DNA from: Actinomadura syzygii
Lineage (GTDB): Bacteria > Actinomycetota > Actinomycetes > Streptosporangiales > Streptosporangiaceae
Assembly (NCBI RefSeq): GCF_008085905.1
Contig: NZ_VSFF01000004.1
Span: forward strand, 1-64,000
DNA: 64,000 nucleotides
Direction of reading: 5' to 3'
The notes beneath the pieces were generated by a model, which was not told where the DNA came from, did not search any database, and worked only from the letters and a program-made list of their open reading frames with translations. Shown piece by piece: positions 1 through 6,737 of this stretch (position 1 is its first letter; each line of letters begins with the position of its first letter). A program made the translations under genes and the position numbers.

Positions 1-113
1 GTTACTCACCCGTTCGCCGCTCGAGTACCCCCGAAGGGGCCTTTCCGCTCGACTTGCATGTGTTAAGCACGCCGCCAGCGTTCGTCCTGAGCCAGGATCA
101 AACTCTCCATTAA
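1..113 (-). rRNA. rrs: 16S ribosomal RNA, 5' end only
   Basis: Read on the minus strand, this is the 5' end of 16S rRNA: the universal segment GAGTTTGATCCTGGCTCAG, then the GACGAACGCTGGCGGCGTGC helix region and the V1 loop, ending at GAACGGGTGAGTAAC where the window begins. The gene runs off the left edge, so only about 110 of roughly 1,500 nt are present. The exact mature 5' end is uncertain by a few bases. The V1 hairpin, with its CCCCTTCGGGGG tip, is typical of Actinobacteria. Confidence 0.97.
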
Positions 114-909
114 GGTCAACACGACCACACAGGGGGCGAACCCCGCGCAGCCAAACCTCAGGAAACAATCCCAGCAAGAACACGGCCCCTCGTAGAGGGC
201 CGTGCATTGCCTCAAAGAAATCCCCGCCACCCAATGGGTGGCTACGGGGTGGCCAAACCAGGAGAACAAATCCCCTGCCCGGCCGTATAAAGGCACTGGC
301 TTTTAACACGCTGTTGAGTTCTCAAGAAACGGACACCCACCGCGCCGACCACCCGCTCCCGCGGGCCCCGGCTCCGGGGCAACCCTTCTAACTTACCTGA
401 CTCGCCCCCGTTGTCAAGAAGATCCAGGAAGATCTTTTTGACGGACGAGGGACCTGCCAGAACCCCCACACCACGACACCACCGCAAGCCAAAGAAGACT
501 CGCGAAGATCGTTTCGTGGGGGCGCCCTGCGGGCCGGCCACCTCGCGGCGTCCTGCATCCCGGTTTTGGGCTGTGCGAGCCATCTTACAACAGTCTGGGT
601 GGAACCCGAACCATCTTCAGAGGACCCGGCGTCCTGAGGGCCGTCCGCACTGTGGCGTCCCGCATCCCTTGGCGCACCAGGAGACTAGAGGGCCCCGCCG
701 GTAGAGGCAAATCGACGTACGCGCGGCGCGAGCCGCTCCCCCGCTCCCGGTCACGGGGACGACACCTGCTGACCTCCTTGTTCGCGTGCTAGGTGGCGTG
801 AGTGACGGTGTGGGATACGGTGCGCGGACCGCATGGCCCGCGGAGCCCGATTCGCAGGTCTGCGGCAGCTCCCGCCAGCGCAGTCTTGCCATGGTCTGGA
901 GGACGTCCT
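114..909 (-). promoter_or_regulatory. rrn leader and promoter region (no gene)
   Basis: This 800-bp stretch upstream of 16S holds no convincing gene. On the minus strand it contains a conserved actinobacterial rRNA leader segment, CTTGAGAACTCAACAGCGTG, within positions 301-330. It also contains a strong hairpin at 181-204 (8-bp stem CACGGCCC/GGGCCGTG), probably part of the RNase III processing stalk or an antitermination structure, and a 16-bp palindrome at 365-380 just past the proposed transcription start. A second possible -10 (TAAGAT, 582-587, minus) suggests more than one promoter. The functions are inferred from rrn operons in general. Confidence 0.7.
382..417 (-). promoter_or_regulatory. 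rrn promoter
   Basis: On the minus strand a perfect -35 hexamer TTGACA (412-417) is followed after 16 bp by TAAGTT (390-395), giving a predicted start near 383, about 270 nt upstream of the 16S 5' end. This is the best vegetative promoter in the leader. The assignment rests on consensus matching alone. Confidence 0.7.
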
Positions 910-1668
910 GTGAACGTGTCCGTCGCGATTCGCGCCCCGGTTGAGCGTCTCGTGGTCGCCGCGACGATGGGGCCGACGATCCACCACCTGCACGCCTGGC
1001 GGTTCGCGGTGGCACCCGGTGTGATCGAGCTGCGTGCCGATCCGGTCCGGTTCCGACCGTCCCACGACCCGGTGGGGCGCGGTTTGCGGATCAGCAGCGG
1101 CGCCGCGCTCGTCAACCTGCGTCTAGCCGCCGCCCAACTGGGACATGCGGCTGTGGTCCGGTTGTTGCCGGACGCGGCGCGTCCTTCGGTGCTCGCCTCG
1201 GTGAGGCTCGCCGGGCGTCACCGGACCACCCCTGAGGAACGGCTCCTCTACGCCGCCACTCTCAGGCCCTTCCGCACAGACCGCGCCGAGAATGCGACGG
1301 CGCCGTCCGGTCATGTCCTCAAGGTGCTGGGTGAGGCGGCGCGGCTCGAAGGGGCTGCGCTGCACCCGCTGCCTTCAACCGACGGGGCGTGCGGTCAGCG
1401 TGCGGCGCTGACGACGTTCGGCGATTCGCCCATGGATTGGCTTCGCGTGGGGCAGGCGCTCCAGCGTGTGCTGCTGAGCGGCATCGTGCATGCGGTGTCG
1501 GCGGAGTTCAGCTTCGTGACCCACGGCGTCCACGGCCTAGAGGACACCACCCGACCCGGTGAGGTTCCGCAGGTGGTGCTCGTCCTCACCCAACAGAATG
1601 CGCGCCTACTCAAGCCGCCTGTAGGTGGACAGTACGAACGCCAGGGGCACTGGGAGCGGGTCGGCTAG
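910..1668 (+). CDS. Acg-family nitroreductase-like protein
   Basis: The 252-aa protein resembles the mycobacterial Acg (Rv2032) family, a flavin-binding nitroreductase fold implicated in dormancy and redox stress. The N-terminal AAxxxPTIHHLHAWRF segment and the later ISSGAALVNLRLAAAQLGH segment match the family's flavin-site signature. The GTG start at 910 is preferred because GGAGG lies 7 nt upstream (898-902); a start at 802 would add 36 residues unlike the family. Acg proteins are usually around 320-330 aa, so this one is short, and the final third is hard to align. Its 3' end overlaps the convergent rlmA gene by 63 bp. The substrate is unknown. Confidence 0.75.
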   Translation: MNVSVAIRAPVERLVVAATMGPTIHHLHAWRFAVAPGVIELRADPVRFRPSHDPVGRGLRISSGAALVNLRLAAAQLGHAAVVRLLPDAARPSVLASVRLAGRHRTTPEERLLYAATLRPFRTDRAENATAPSGHVLKVLGEAARLEGAALHPLPSTDGACGQRAALTTFGDSPMDWLRVGQALQRVLLSGIVHAVSAEFSFVTHGVHGLEDTTRPGEVPQVVLVLTQQNARLLKPPVGGQYERQGHWERVG

Positions 1669-2457
1669 CTCTACCAATCGCTCACTGAGCTGTTCCGCGG
1701 GGACGTGATGCGCGCTCGGCCCCATCCCCACCAGCGTGGTGATTTCGTCGTGGGACAGGACGGCTTCGGTCTCCAGCTCCTGGCGTGAGTCCAGCTTGAA
1801 GTATCCGGCGAGGGCGGCGTCCATGCGTTCGGTCTTGCGCTTGTCGATCGACAGCAGGCCCAGAGCGTCCACTAGCGGGCCCAAGTGCCGTTGGGACGGC
1901 GTCACCGTGAACAGCAGCCCGTCGTCGCGGAGTACGCGGTGGAACTCGGCGGCGTTGCGCGGCGCGAAGACGTTCATCACGGCGTCGGCGGCGCCGTCGC
2001 GCACCGGGAGCGGGCGCCACAGGTCGGCGACGACCGCCCCTGCGCGCGGATGGGCCTTGGCGGCGCGGCGCGCGGCGTGCTTGGAGATGTCGAGGGCGAG
2101 GCCGATGGCGTCCGGGGAACGGTCGAGCGTCGCGCTCAGGTAGTGGCCGGTTCCGGCGCCCGCGTCGAGGACGAACGACGGCCCGGCCGTCGAAACGCTC
2201 CAAGCGAGCCGGTCGGCGGGGACGGCGAAGTGCCCGGCGCTCAGGAACTCTTCCCTCGCGCGCACCATTTCGGGGGTGTCGGCCGTCCCCGGACGGGCGT
2301 TGCCGGGCAGGAGGTTCGCGTAGCCCTGCCGCGCGATGTCGAAGGTATGCCCGCCCGGGCAGAGGAGTCGGCGGTCAGCGTGTTCGAGGTCCGCTCCGCA
2401 GACGGGGCACACCAGGTGACGGACGACATCGGCGAGCACCCGTCCATCATCGACCAT
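1606..2457 (-). CDS. rlmA: 23S rRNA (guanine-N1)-methyltransferase, RlmA family
   Basis: The 283-aa protein methylates N1 of a guanine in 23S rRNA hairpin 35. The N-terminal zinc finger is visible as CPVC (Cys17, Cys20) and CPGGH (Cys33, His37). The class I SAM-binding motif VLDAGAGTGHYLS follows near residue 95, and a conserved segment NVFAPRNAAEFHRVL lies downstream. In Gram-positive bacteria the RlmA(II) members methylate G748 and can confer tylosin-type macrolide resistance (TlrB), while RlmA(I) acts at G745. I cannot decide the site specificity from sequence alone, though RlmA(II) is expected in an actinomycete. The gene is convergent with, and overlaps, the Acg-like gene. Confidence 0.9.
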   Translation of the reverse strand: MVDDGRVLADVVRHLVCPVCGADLEHADRRLLCPGGHTFDIARQGYANLLPGNARPGTADTPEMVRAREEFLSAGHFAVPADRLAWSVSTAGPSFVLDAGAGTGHYLSATLDRSPDAIGLALDISKHAARRAAKAHPRAGAVVADLWRPLPVRDGAADAVMNVFAPRNAAEFHRVLRDDGLLFTVTPSQRHLGPLVDALGLLSIDKRKTERMDAALAGYFKLDSRQELETEAVLSHDEITTLVGMGPSAHHVPAEQLSERLVELADPLPVPLAFVLSTYRRLE

Positions 2458-2587
2458 GCTGGACGTCCCGGGGGCCGTACCGCGCGCTTCTTTGCCGTCA
2501 CGCCGTCCCCGCGCCGTCGTCGCGCCGTCCCGCCGTCACGGGCGGGCAACCGGATGATTCGGGCGTTCAGCGCCGTCCGGGCGGGTG

Positions 2588-2941
2588 TCAGCCCTGCGCG
2601 CGGCGCCGGACGTCCTCCATGTCGAGGCCGCGGACCTGCTCGATCACGTTCTCCAGCACCGGCTCCGGCAGCGCCCCCGGCTCGGCGAAGACGATCATGC
2701 CGTCGCGGATCGCCATCAGGGTCGGGATCGACCTGATCCCGAACCGCTCGGACAGCTCCGGCTCGGCGTCGGTGTCCACCTTCGCGAACGTGATGTCGTC
2801 GTGCTTGCCGGCGGACCGCTCGTACACGGGCGCGAAGCGCTTGCACGGGCCGCACCAGTCCGCCCAGAAGTCGACCAGCACGATGCCGTCGGACTGCGCG
2901 ACCTGATCGAAGTTCTCCGCGGTAAGCGTGACCGTCGCCAT
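2588..2941 (-). CDS. trxA: thioredoxin
   Basis: This 117-aa cytoplasmic thioredoxin has the canonical WCGPC active site (Cys30, Cys33) and the cis-proline loop SIPTLM (Pro73). It reduces protein disulphides, with electrons normally supplied by thioredoxin reductase, which is not in the window. The ATG start is preceded by GAGGA-type purines. It is divergent from the sigma-factor gene, and the shared 129-bp intergenic region carries a perfect inverted repeat. Confidence 0.95.
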   Translation of the reverse strand: MATVTLTAENFDQVAQSDGIVLVDFWADWCGPCKRFAPVYERSAGKHDDITFAKVDTDAEPELSERFGIRSIPTLMAIRDGMIVFAEPGALPEPVLENVIEQVRGLDMEDVRRRAQG

Positions 2942-2997
2942 GTCGGTTTCTCCTCAGTCGGGGTATCAGAGCGTAGAGCGGCTAACAGCCTCGCAGT

Positions 2998-3013
2998 ATT
3001 CCCGCCCGGGAAT
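2998..3013. promoter_or_regulatory. inverted repeat between trxA and the sigma-factor gene
   Basis: The perfect dyad ATTCCCG-CC-CGGGAAT lies between the divergent thioredoxin and sigma-factor genes, 57 bp ahead of the sigma-factor start. Its position suits a repressor or activator site controlling one or both genes. No regulator can be named. Confidence 0.4.
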
Positions 3014-3070
3014 CACAGAGCGGTAATTAGCGTTCTCCTCTTAGGGAGATCGCACCGGAGAAGGGTCAGG

Positions 3071-4075
3071 ATGGCTGCAACCCGTACCAAGGGCGACAGG
3101 GTCGAAGTCCCCGACAAGGACCTTGTCGGGGCGTACCTGGACCGGATCGGCCGCACCCCCCTGCTCGACGCGCAGGAGGAGGTCGATCTGTCCAAGGCGA
3201 TCGAGGGGGGCCTGTACGCCGAACAGTTGCTCGACGAGGACCGCGTGCCCGAGGGCGTGTCCCGCGAGGAGCTGGAGGAGGTCGCCGCGGCGGGGCTGCG
3301 CGCCAAGCAGCTCTTCGTCGAGGCGAACCTGCGGCTGGTCGTCTCGATCGCCCGGAAGTACCCAACCGACTCGTTGCCCCTGATAGACCTCATCCAGGAG
3401 GGGAACCTGGGCCTGATGCGCGCGGTGGAGAAGTTCGACTACCGGCGCGGGTTCAAGTTCTCCACGTACGCCACATGGTGGATCAGACAGGCGATCGGCC
3501 GCGGGCTCAGCCACACGGCCCGCACGATCAGGCTGCCCGTCCACGTCGAGGAGGAGCTGTCGCGGCTGCGGCGCGCGGAGCGCCAGCTCAGCCGTGAGCT
3601 GGGCCGGGAGCCGTCGCGGGACGAGCTCGCGGGCGTGCTCGGCGCGGACGTCGAGCACGTGGACGAGCTGCTGCGCTGGCGGCGCGACCCGGCCAGCCTG
3701 GACGCGACGGTCGACGACGCCGGCGAGACGCCGATGGGCGACCTGCTGGAGGATCCGGACGCCGTCACCCCGGAGGCCGAGATCCTCGCGCTGGACGACA
3801 TCGAGGGCCTCGCGCGGCTGCTCGACCGGCTGCCCGAGCGCGAGTCCGCGATCCTGCGGGCCCGGTTCGGGATGGACAGCGGCCAGCCGCTCTCGTACGC
3901 GCAGATCGGCGCGCGGTACGGCCTGAGCCACAACCGGGTCAGGCAGATCACCGACCGGTCGCTGCGGCGGCTGCGGCAGCTGGCGAGCGAGGCCGACCTG
4001 AGCGGCCGCCGGACGCTGGCTGGCGGCGCGGCGCCGGAGCCGGTGCGCGCCACCGCCGGAAGCCGCGCGGCCTGA
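3071..4075 (+). CDS. RNA polymerase sigma factor, sigma-70 family group 2 (SigB/HrdB-like)
   Basis: The 334-aa protein has region 1.2 (residues 15-50), region 2 with NLRLVVSIARKY and FSTYATWWIRQAI (about 85-142), region 3 and a region 4 helix-turn-helix near 260-302. It lacks the long acidic/basic N-terminus of the primary factor, so a group 2 non-essential sigma factor is more likely than RpoD/HrdB itself. The ATG at 3071 follows GGAGAAGG at proper spacing; an in-frame open stretch extends upstream but encodes no sigma-like residues. A 30-residue Ala/Arg-rich tail is lineage-specific. The partner-switching genes at 5.7-9 kb could in principle control a sigma factor, but nothing shows that this is the target. 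Confidence 0.9.
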   Translation: MAATRTKGDRVEVPDKDLVGAYLDRIGRTPLLDAQEEVDLSKAIEGGLYAEQLLDEDRVPEGVSREELEEVAAAGLRAKQLFVEANLRLVVSIARKYPTDSLPLIDLIQEGNLGLMRAVEKFDYRRGFKFSTYATWWIRQAIGRGLSHTARTIRLPVHVEEELSRLRRAERQLSRELGREPSRDELAGVLGADVEHVDELLRWRRDPASLDATVDDAGETPMGDLLEDPDAVTPEAEILALDDIEGLARLLDRLPERESAILRARFGMDSGQPLSYAQIGARYGLSHNRVRQITDRSLRRLRQLASEADLSGRRTLAGGAAPEPVRATAGSRAA

Positions 4076-4197
4076 CGGGCGCGGCGCGGAGTGAGGCGGT
4101 CCGTCCGCGAGCGTGATCGAGTGCGTCCGGAAATGCCGGAGATGACGTTAATTGGCCGGAGAACGAGCTTTCGGCCACTCCGTCCCGTGACCGTTGG

Positions 4198-4229
4198 AAC
4201 GGGCGGCTCCCCCGCTGGGGCCGCCCGTT
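4198..4229. terminator. bidirectional hairpin terminator after the sigma-factor gene
   Basis: A 10-bp perfect stem (AACGGGCGGC / GCCGCCCGTT) encloses a 12-nt loop and ends in GTTT. It lies 122 bp past the sigma-factor stop and about 85 bp before the DAHP synthase start, so it insulates the two genes. Confidence 0.65.
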
Positions 4230-4314
4230 TCGCGCGTCCGGCCCGGAGCTCGACCGCGCTCACCCGGGCCCGCGCGGCGGCGGGCAGGGCCGGGAGTGCC
4301 ATAGCCTTTTCACC

Positions 4315-5661
4315 GTGAGTACCTCCGCCACCGGGGATCTCGACGCCTGGCGCGAGCTCCCCGCCCAGCAGCAGCCCGATTGGGACGACCCGGACGAGCT
4401 CCGGGCCGTCGCCGCCGAACTGGCCGCCCAGCCGCCGCTGGTCTTCGCCGGCGAGTGCGACCAGCTCAAGGCCCAGCTCGCCGACGTCGCACGCGGCGAG
4501 GCGTTCGTCCTGCAGGGCGGCGACTGCGCCGAGACCTTCACCGGCGCGAACGCCGACGCGGTGAAGAACAAGCTGAAGACGCTCCTGCAGATGGCGGTCG
4601 TGCTCACCTACGCCGCCACCGTGCCGGTGGTGAAGATCGGCCGGATGGCCGGCCAGTATGCCAAGCCGCGGTCCAAGCCCGTCGAGGCGCGCGGCGGCCT
4701 GGAGCTGCCCGCCTACCGGGGCGACGCGGTCAACGGCCTCGACTTCGACGCCGAGTCCCGCCGGAACGACCCGCACCGGCTGCTGAAGGCATACCACTGC
4801 TCGGCGGTGACGCTGAACCTGTGCCGGGCCTTCACCAAGGGCGGCTACGCCGACCTGCGGCAGGTCCACGCCTGGAACCAGGACTTCGTGGCCCACAGCA
4901 AGTCCGGCCGCCGCTACGAGCGGCTGGCGGGCGAGATCGACCGGGCCCTGACGTTCATGAAGGCGTGCGGGGTGAGCCCGGACGAGTTCCACGGCGTGGA
5001 GTTCTACTCCAGCCACGAGGCGCTGCTGCTGGAGTACGAGCGGGCGCTGACCCGCATCGACAGCCTCAGCGGCCTGCCGTACGACGTGTCGGCGCACTTC
5101 CTGTGGATCGGCGAGCGCACCCGGCAGCTCGACGGCGCGCACGTGGAGTTCCTGCGGCACATCCGCAACCCGATCGGGGTGAAGCTCGGCCCGGGGACGT
5201 CCGCCGACGACGCGCTCGCGCTGATGAAGCGGCTGAACCCCGAGGAGGAGCCGGGACGGCTGACGTTCATCACCCGGATGGGCGCGGGCAAGATCAGGGA
5301 GGCGCTGCCCCCGCTGATCGAGAAGGTGCACCAGAGCGGCGCCCCGGTGGCGTGGGTGTGCGACCCGATGCACGGCAACACGTTCGAGGCGCCGAGCGGG
5401 CACAAGACGCGGCGGCTGGACGACGTCCTGGACGAGGTCGCCGGCTTCTTCGAGGTCCACCGCGCGCTCGGGACGCACCCCGGCGGCATCCACATCGAGT
5501 TCACCGGCGACGACGTCACCGAGTGCGTCGGCGGCGCGGAGGGCCTCGCCGAGGGCGACCTGCACCAGCGCTACGAGACGGCGTGCGACCCGCGCCTCAA
5601 CCGCGGCCAGTCGCTCGACCTCGCGTTCCTGGTGGCCGAGCTGTACCGCAAGTCGTCCTGA
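4315..5661 (+). CDS. aroG: 3-deoxy-D-arabino-heptulosonate 7-phosphate (DAHP) synthase, class II
   Basis: The 448-aa enzyme condenses phosphoenolpyruvate and erythrose 4-phosphate in the first step of the shikimate pathway. It is the plant/actinobacterial type II form. The metal ligands are recognisable: Cys71 in GGDCAETF, His in DPMHGNTFEA, Glu in IHIEFTGDD and Asp in ACDPRLN. The GTG start at 4315 gives an N-terminus in line with the family (WRELPAQQQPDW). The symbol follows Mycobacterium usage. It is monocistronic between two hairpin terminators. Confidence 0.95.
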   Translation: MSTSATGDLDAWRELPAQQQPDWDDPDELRAVAAELAAQPPLVFAGECDQLKAQLADVARGEAFVLQGGDCAETFTGANADAVKNKLKTLLQMAVVLTYAATVPVVKIGRMAGQYAKPRSKPVEARGGLELPAYRGDAVNGLDFDAESRRNDPHRLLKAYHCSAVTLNLCRAFTKGGYADLRQVHAWNQDFVAHSKSGRRYERLAGEIDRALTFMKACGVSPDEFHGVEFYSSHEALLLEYERALTRIDSLSGLPYDVSAHFLWIGERTRQLDGAHVEFLRHIRNPIGVKLGPGTSADDALALMKRLNPEEEPGRLTFITRMGAGKIREALPPLIEKVHQSGAPVAWVCDPMHGNTFEAPSGHKTRRLDDVLDEVAGFFEVHRALGTHPGGIHIEFTGDDVTECVGGAEGLAEGDLHQRYETACDPRLNRGQSLDLAFLVAELYRKSS

Positions 5662-5671
5662 CCGTCCTCGT

Positions 5672-5696
5672 GGTCCCGGGCCGCGCGCCCGGGACC
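5672..5696. terminator. hairpin between convergent DAHP synthase and RsbW-like genes
   Basis: A 9-bp perfect stem (GGTCCCGGG / CCCGGGACC) with a 7-nt loop begins 10 bp after the DAHP synthase stop. There is no T-run, which is common for actinomycete terminators. It faces the convergent RsbW-like gene, so it may serve both. Confidence 0.55.
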
Positions 5697-5773
5697 GGCG
5701 GGGTGGACGCGCTCCCACAGGAGATCTTCCAAAACGTTACGTTCCACGCGCGCGAAGCGACGTCCGGACCCGG

Positions 5774-6154
5774 TCAGATGTCGACCTCTGCCCAGACGAC
5801 CTTGCCTCCGGTGACCGGGTCGGCGCCCCAGGAGTTGGCGAACCGGTCGACGATGAACAGGCCGCGGTGCGACTCGTCCAGCGGGCCGGGGACGGTCAGC
5901 CGCGGCAGTTGGGCGGCGCGGTCGCGGACCTCTACCCGGATGCGCCCGGCGCCGCGCAGCAGCCGCAGTTCCAGGGCGGTGCCCGCGTGCCGGACGGCGT
6001 TCGCGACCAGCTCGGCCACGATCGCCGTGACGAGCTCCTCGCGGTCCATCAGGGCCCAGGTGCGCATCGTGCGGGCGGCGAGGCGCCGCGCGTACTCGAC
6101 CGCCTCCGTCTGAGGCGCCGCGCGCAGGGTGGTCTCGGTCATGGGGTCGGTCAC
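5774..6154 (-). CDS. RsbW-like ATP-binding protein (anti-sigma serine kinase family)
   Basis: This 126-aa protein is a single HATPase_c_2 (GHKL) domain. The N-box reads ELVANAVRHA (about residues 47-56), followed by a glycine-containing lid (RGLFIVD) and a closing strand GKVVWAEV. Family members bind sigma factors or STAS proteins and phosphorylate the latter on serine. It lies downstream of the STAS and phosphatase genes on the same strand, giving the classical switch module: kinase, antagonist and phosphatase. About 215 bp separate it from the STAS gene, filled by three tandem 81-bp repeats. ATGs for residues 1 and 5 are both possible starts. Confidence 0.85.
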   Translation of the reverse strand: MTDPMTETTLRAAPQTEAVEYARRLAARTMRTWALMDREELVTAIVAELVANAVRHAGTALELRLLRGAGRIRVEVRDRAAQLPRLTVPGPLDESHRGLFIVDRFANSWGADPVTGGKVVWAEVDI

Positions 6155-6173
6155 TCCGCCCGCTCGCCGTTCT

Positions 6174-6254
6174 TCATCGTGCCCTACCTTTCGGAGAGGC
6201 CGTCGCCGGACCGCCGGCCGGGAGGCCCGGTGATCCTCGCTTCGCCGCGGTCAT
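6174..6254 (-). repeat. 81-bp repeat / 26-codon ORF, copy A
   Basis: On the minus strand this copy reads ATG to TGA as 26 codons, beginning MTAAKRGSP and ending KGRAR. Its ATG overlaps the TGA of copy B (ATGA, 6251-6254). A GAAAGG purine run near its 3' end precedes the RsbW-like gene by some 35 nt. The 5' third is nearly identical to copies B, C and D, while the middle diverges without indels. Whether it is translated is unknown; see the finding on this family. Confidence 0.5.
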
Positions 6255-6331
6255 CGGAACCCGCCTTTCCGGCGGGCAACCCCCGGACCCCCGGGCAGGG
6301 CGCCCGGTGATCCTCGCATCGCCGCGGTCAC
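6251..6331 (-). repeat. 81-bp repeat / 26-codon ORF, copy B
   Basis: This second tandem copy starts with GTG and again has exactly 26 sense codons (MTAAMRGSP at the start, KGGFR at the end). Its stop codon overlaps the ATG of copy A by the 4-nt ATGA arrangement, and GGAAAGG sits 9 nt before that ATG as a plausible ribosome-binding site. Together A and B look like translationally coupled units rather than random repeats. Confidence 0.5.
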
Positions 6332-6362
6332 CGGAACACGCTCCTCGCTTCGCTGCGGTCAT
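6332..6362 (-). repeat. 81-bp repeat, truncated copy C
   Basis: Only the 5' end of the repeat is present (MTAAKRGA, then divergence) before copy B begins. Its ATG at 6362 lies 8 nt after the STAS gene's stop codon. By chance it is in frame with copy A, so a 62-codon ORF spans all three copies; I read that as a by-product of the tandem arrangement. Confidence 0.45.
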
Positions 6363-6370
6363 GGGGCGCC

Positions 6371-6706
6371 TCAGCGCCCCTCGGCCGGGGTCTCCTCGGG
6401 ATCGTCGATCAGGAACCGGTCGAGGCCGGTGGTCCGCAGCACGTTCTCGACCCGGCCGTAGGCGCCGGTGACGGTGAGCGTGGCGTTCTGCGCACGCGCG
6501 TGCTTGTACGCCCGGACGAGGACGTTCAGACCGGAGGAGTCGCAGAAGTCGACGGCCGTGAGGTCGACGACGACCGCCCGCTCACCGGCGTCCACCAGCT
6601 CGGTCAACCGGGACCGCAGCTCGTCGGAGGAGTGCAGGTCTATGGAGCCGCGCGCGGCGATCGTCGCGCGGCCGTCCTGTCGTGTCGTGTGCAAGGCAAG
6701 CCCCAC
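6371..6706 (-). CDS. STAS-domain anti-anti-sigma factor (RsbV-like)
   Basis: The 111-aa protein is a single STAS domain with the phosphorylation loop DFCDSSGLNVLV; the serine of DSSG is the expected target of an RsbW-type kinase. Unphosphorylated family members bind the kinase and free a sigma factor. The GTG start at 6706 is chosen because AAGGTGGGG lies just upstream and it removes a 20-residue extension unlike the family; the longer form would begin at 6766 inside the phosphatase gene. It follows the SpoIIE-type phosphatase gene by 31 bp and so is probably cotranscribed with it. Confidence 0.88.
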   Translation of the reverse strand: MGLALHTTRQDGRATIAARGSIDLHSSDELRSRLTELVDAGERAVVVDLTAVDFCDSSGLNVLVRAYKHARAQNATLTVTGAYGRVENVLRTTGLDRFLIDDPEETPAEGR

Positions 6707-6737
6707 GCCACCCCACCTTACCGATTGTTGGTCTCCA

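Noticed and set aside
6174-6362. A single 62-codon protein across the three repeat copies.
   Set aside because: Copies A and B each have their own start and stop in a defined 81-bp unit; the long frame arises only because truncated copy C happens to be in phase with copy A.
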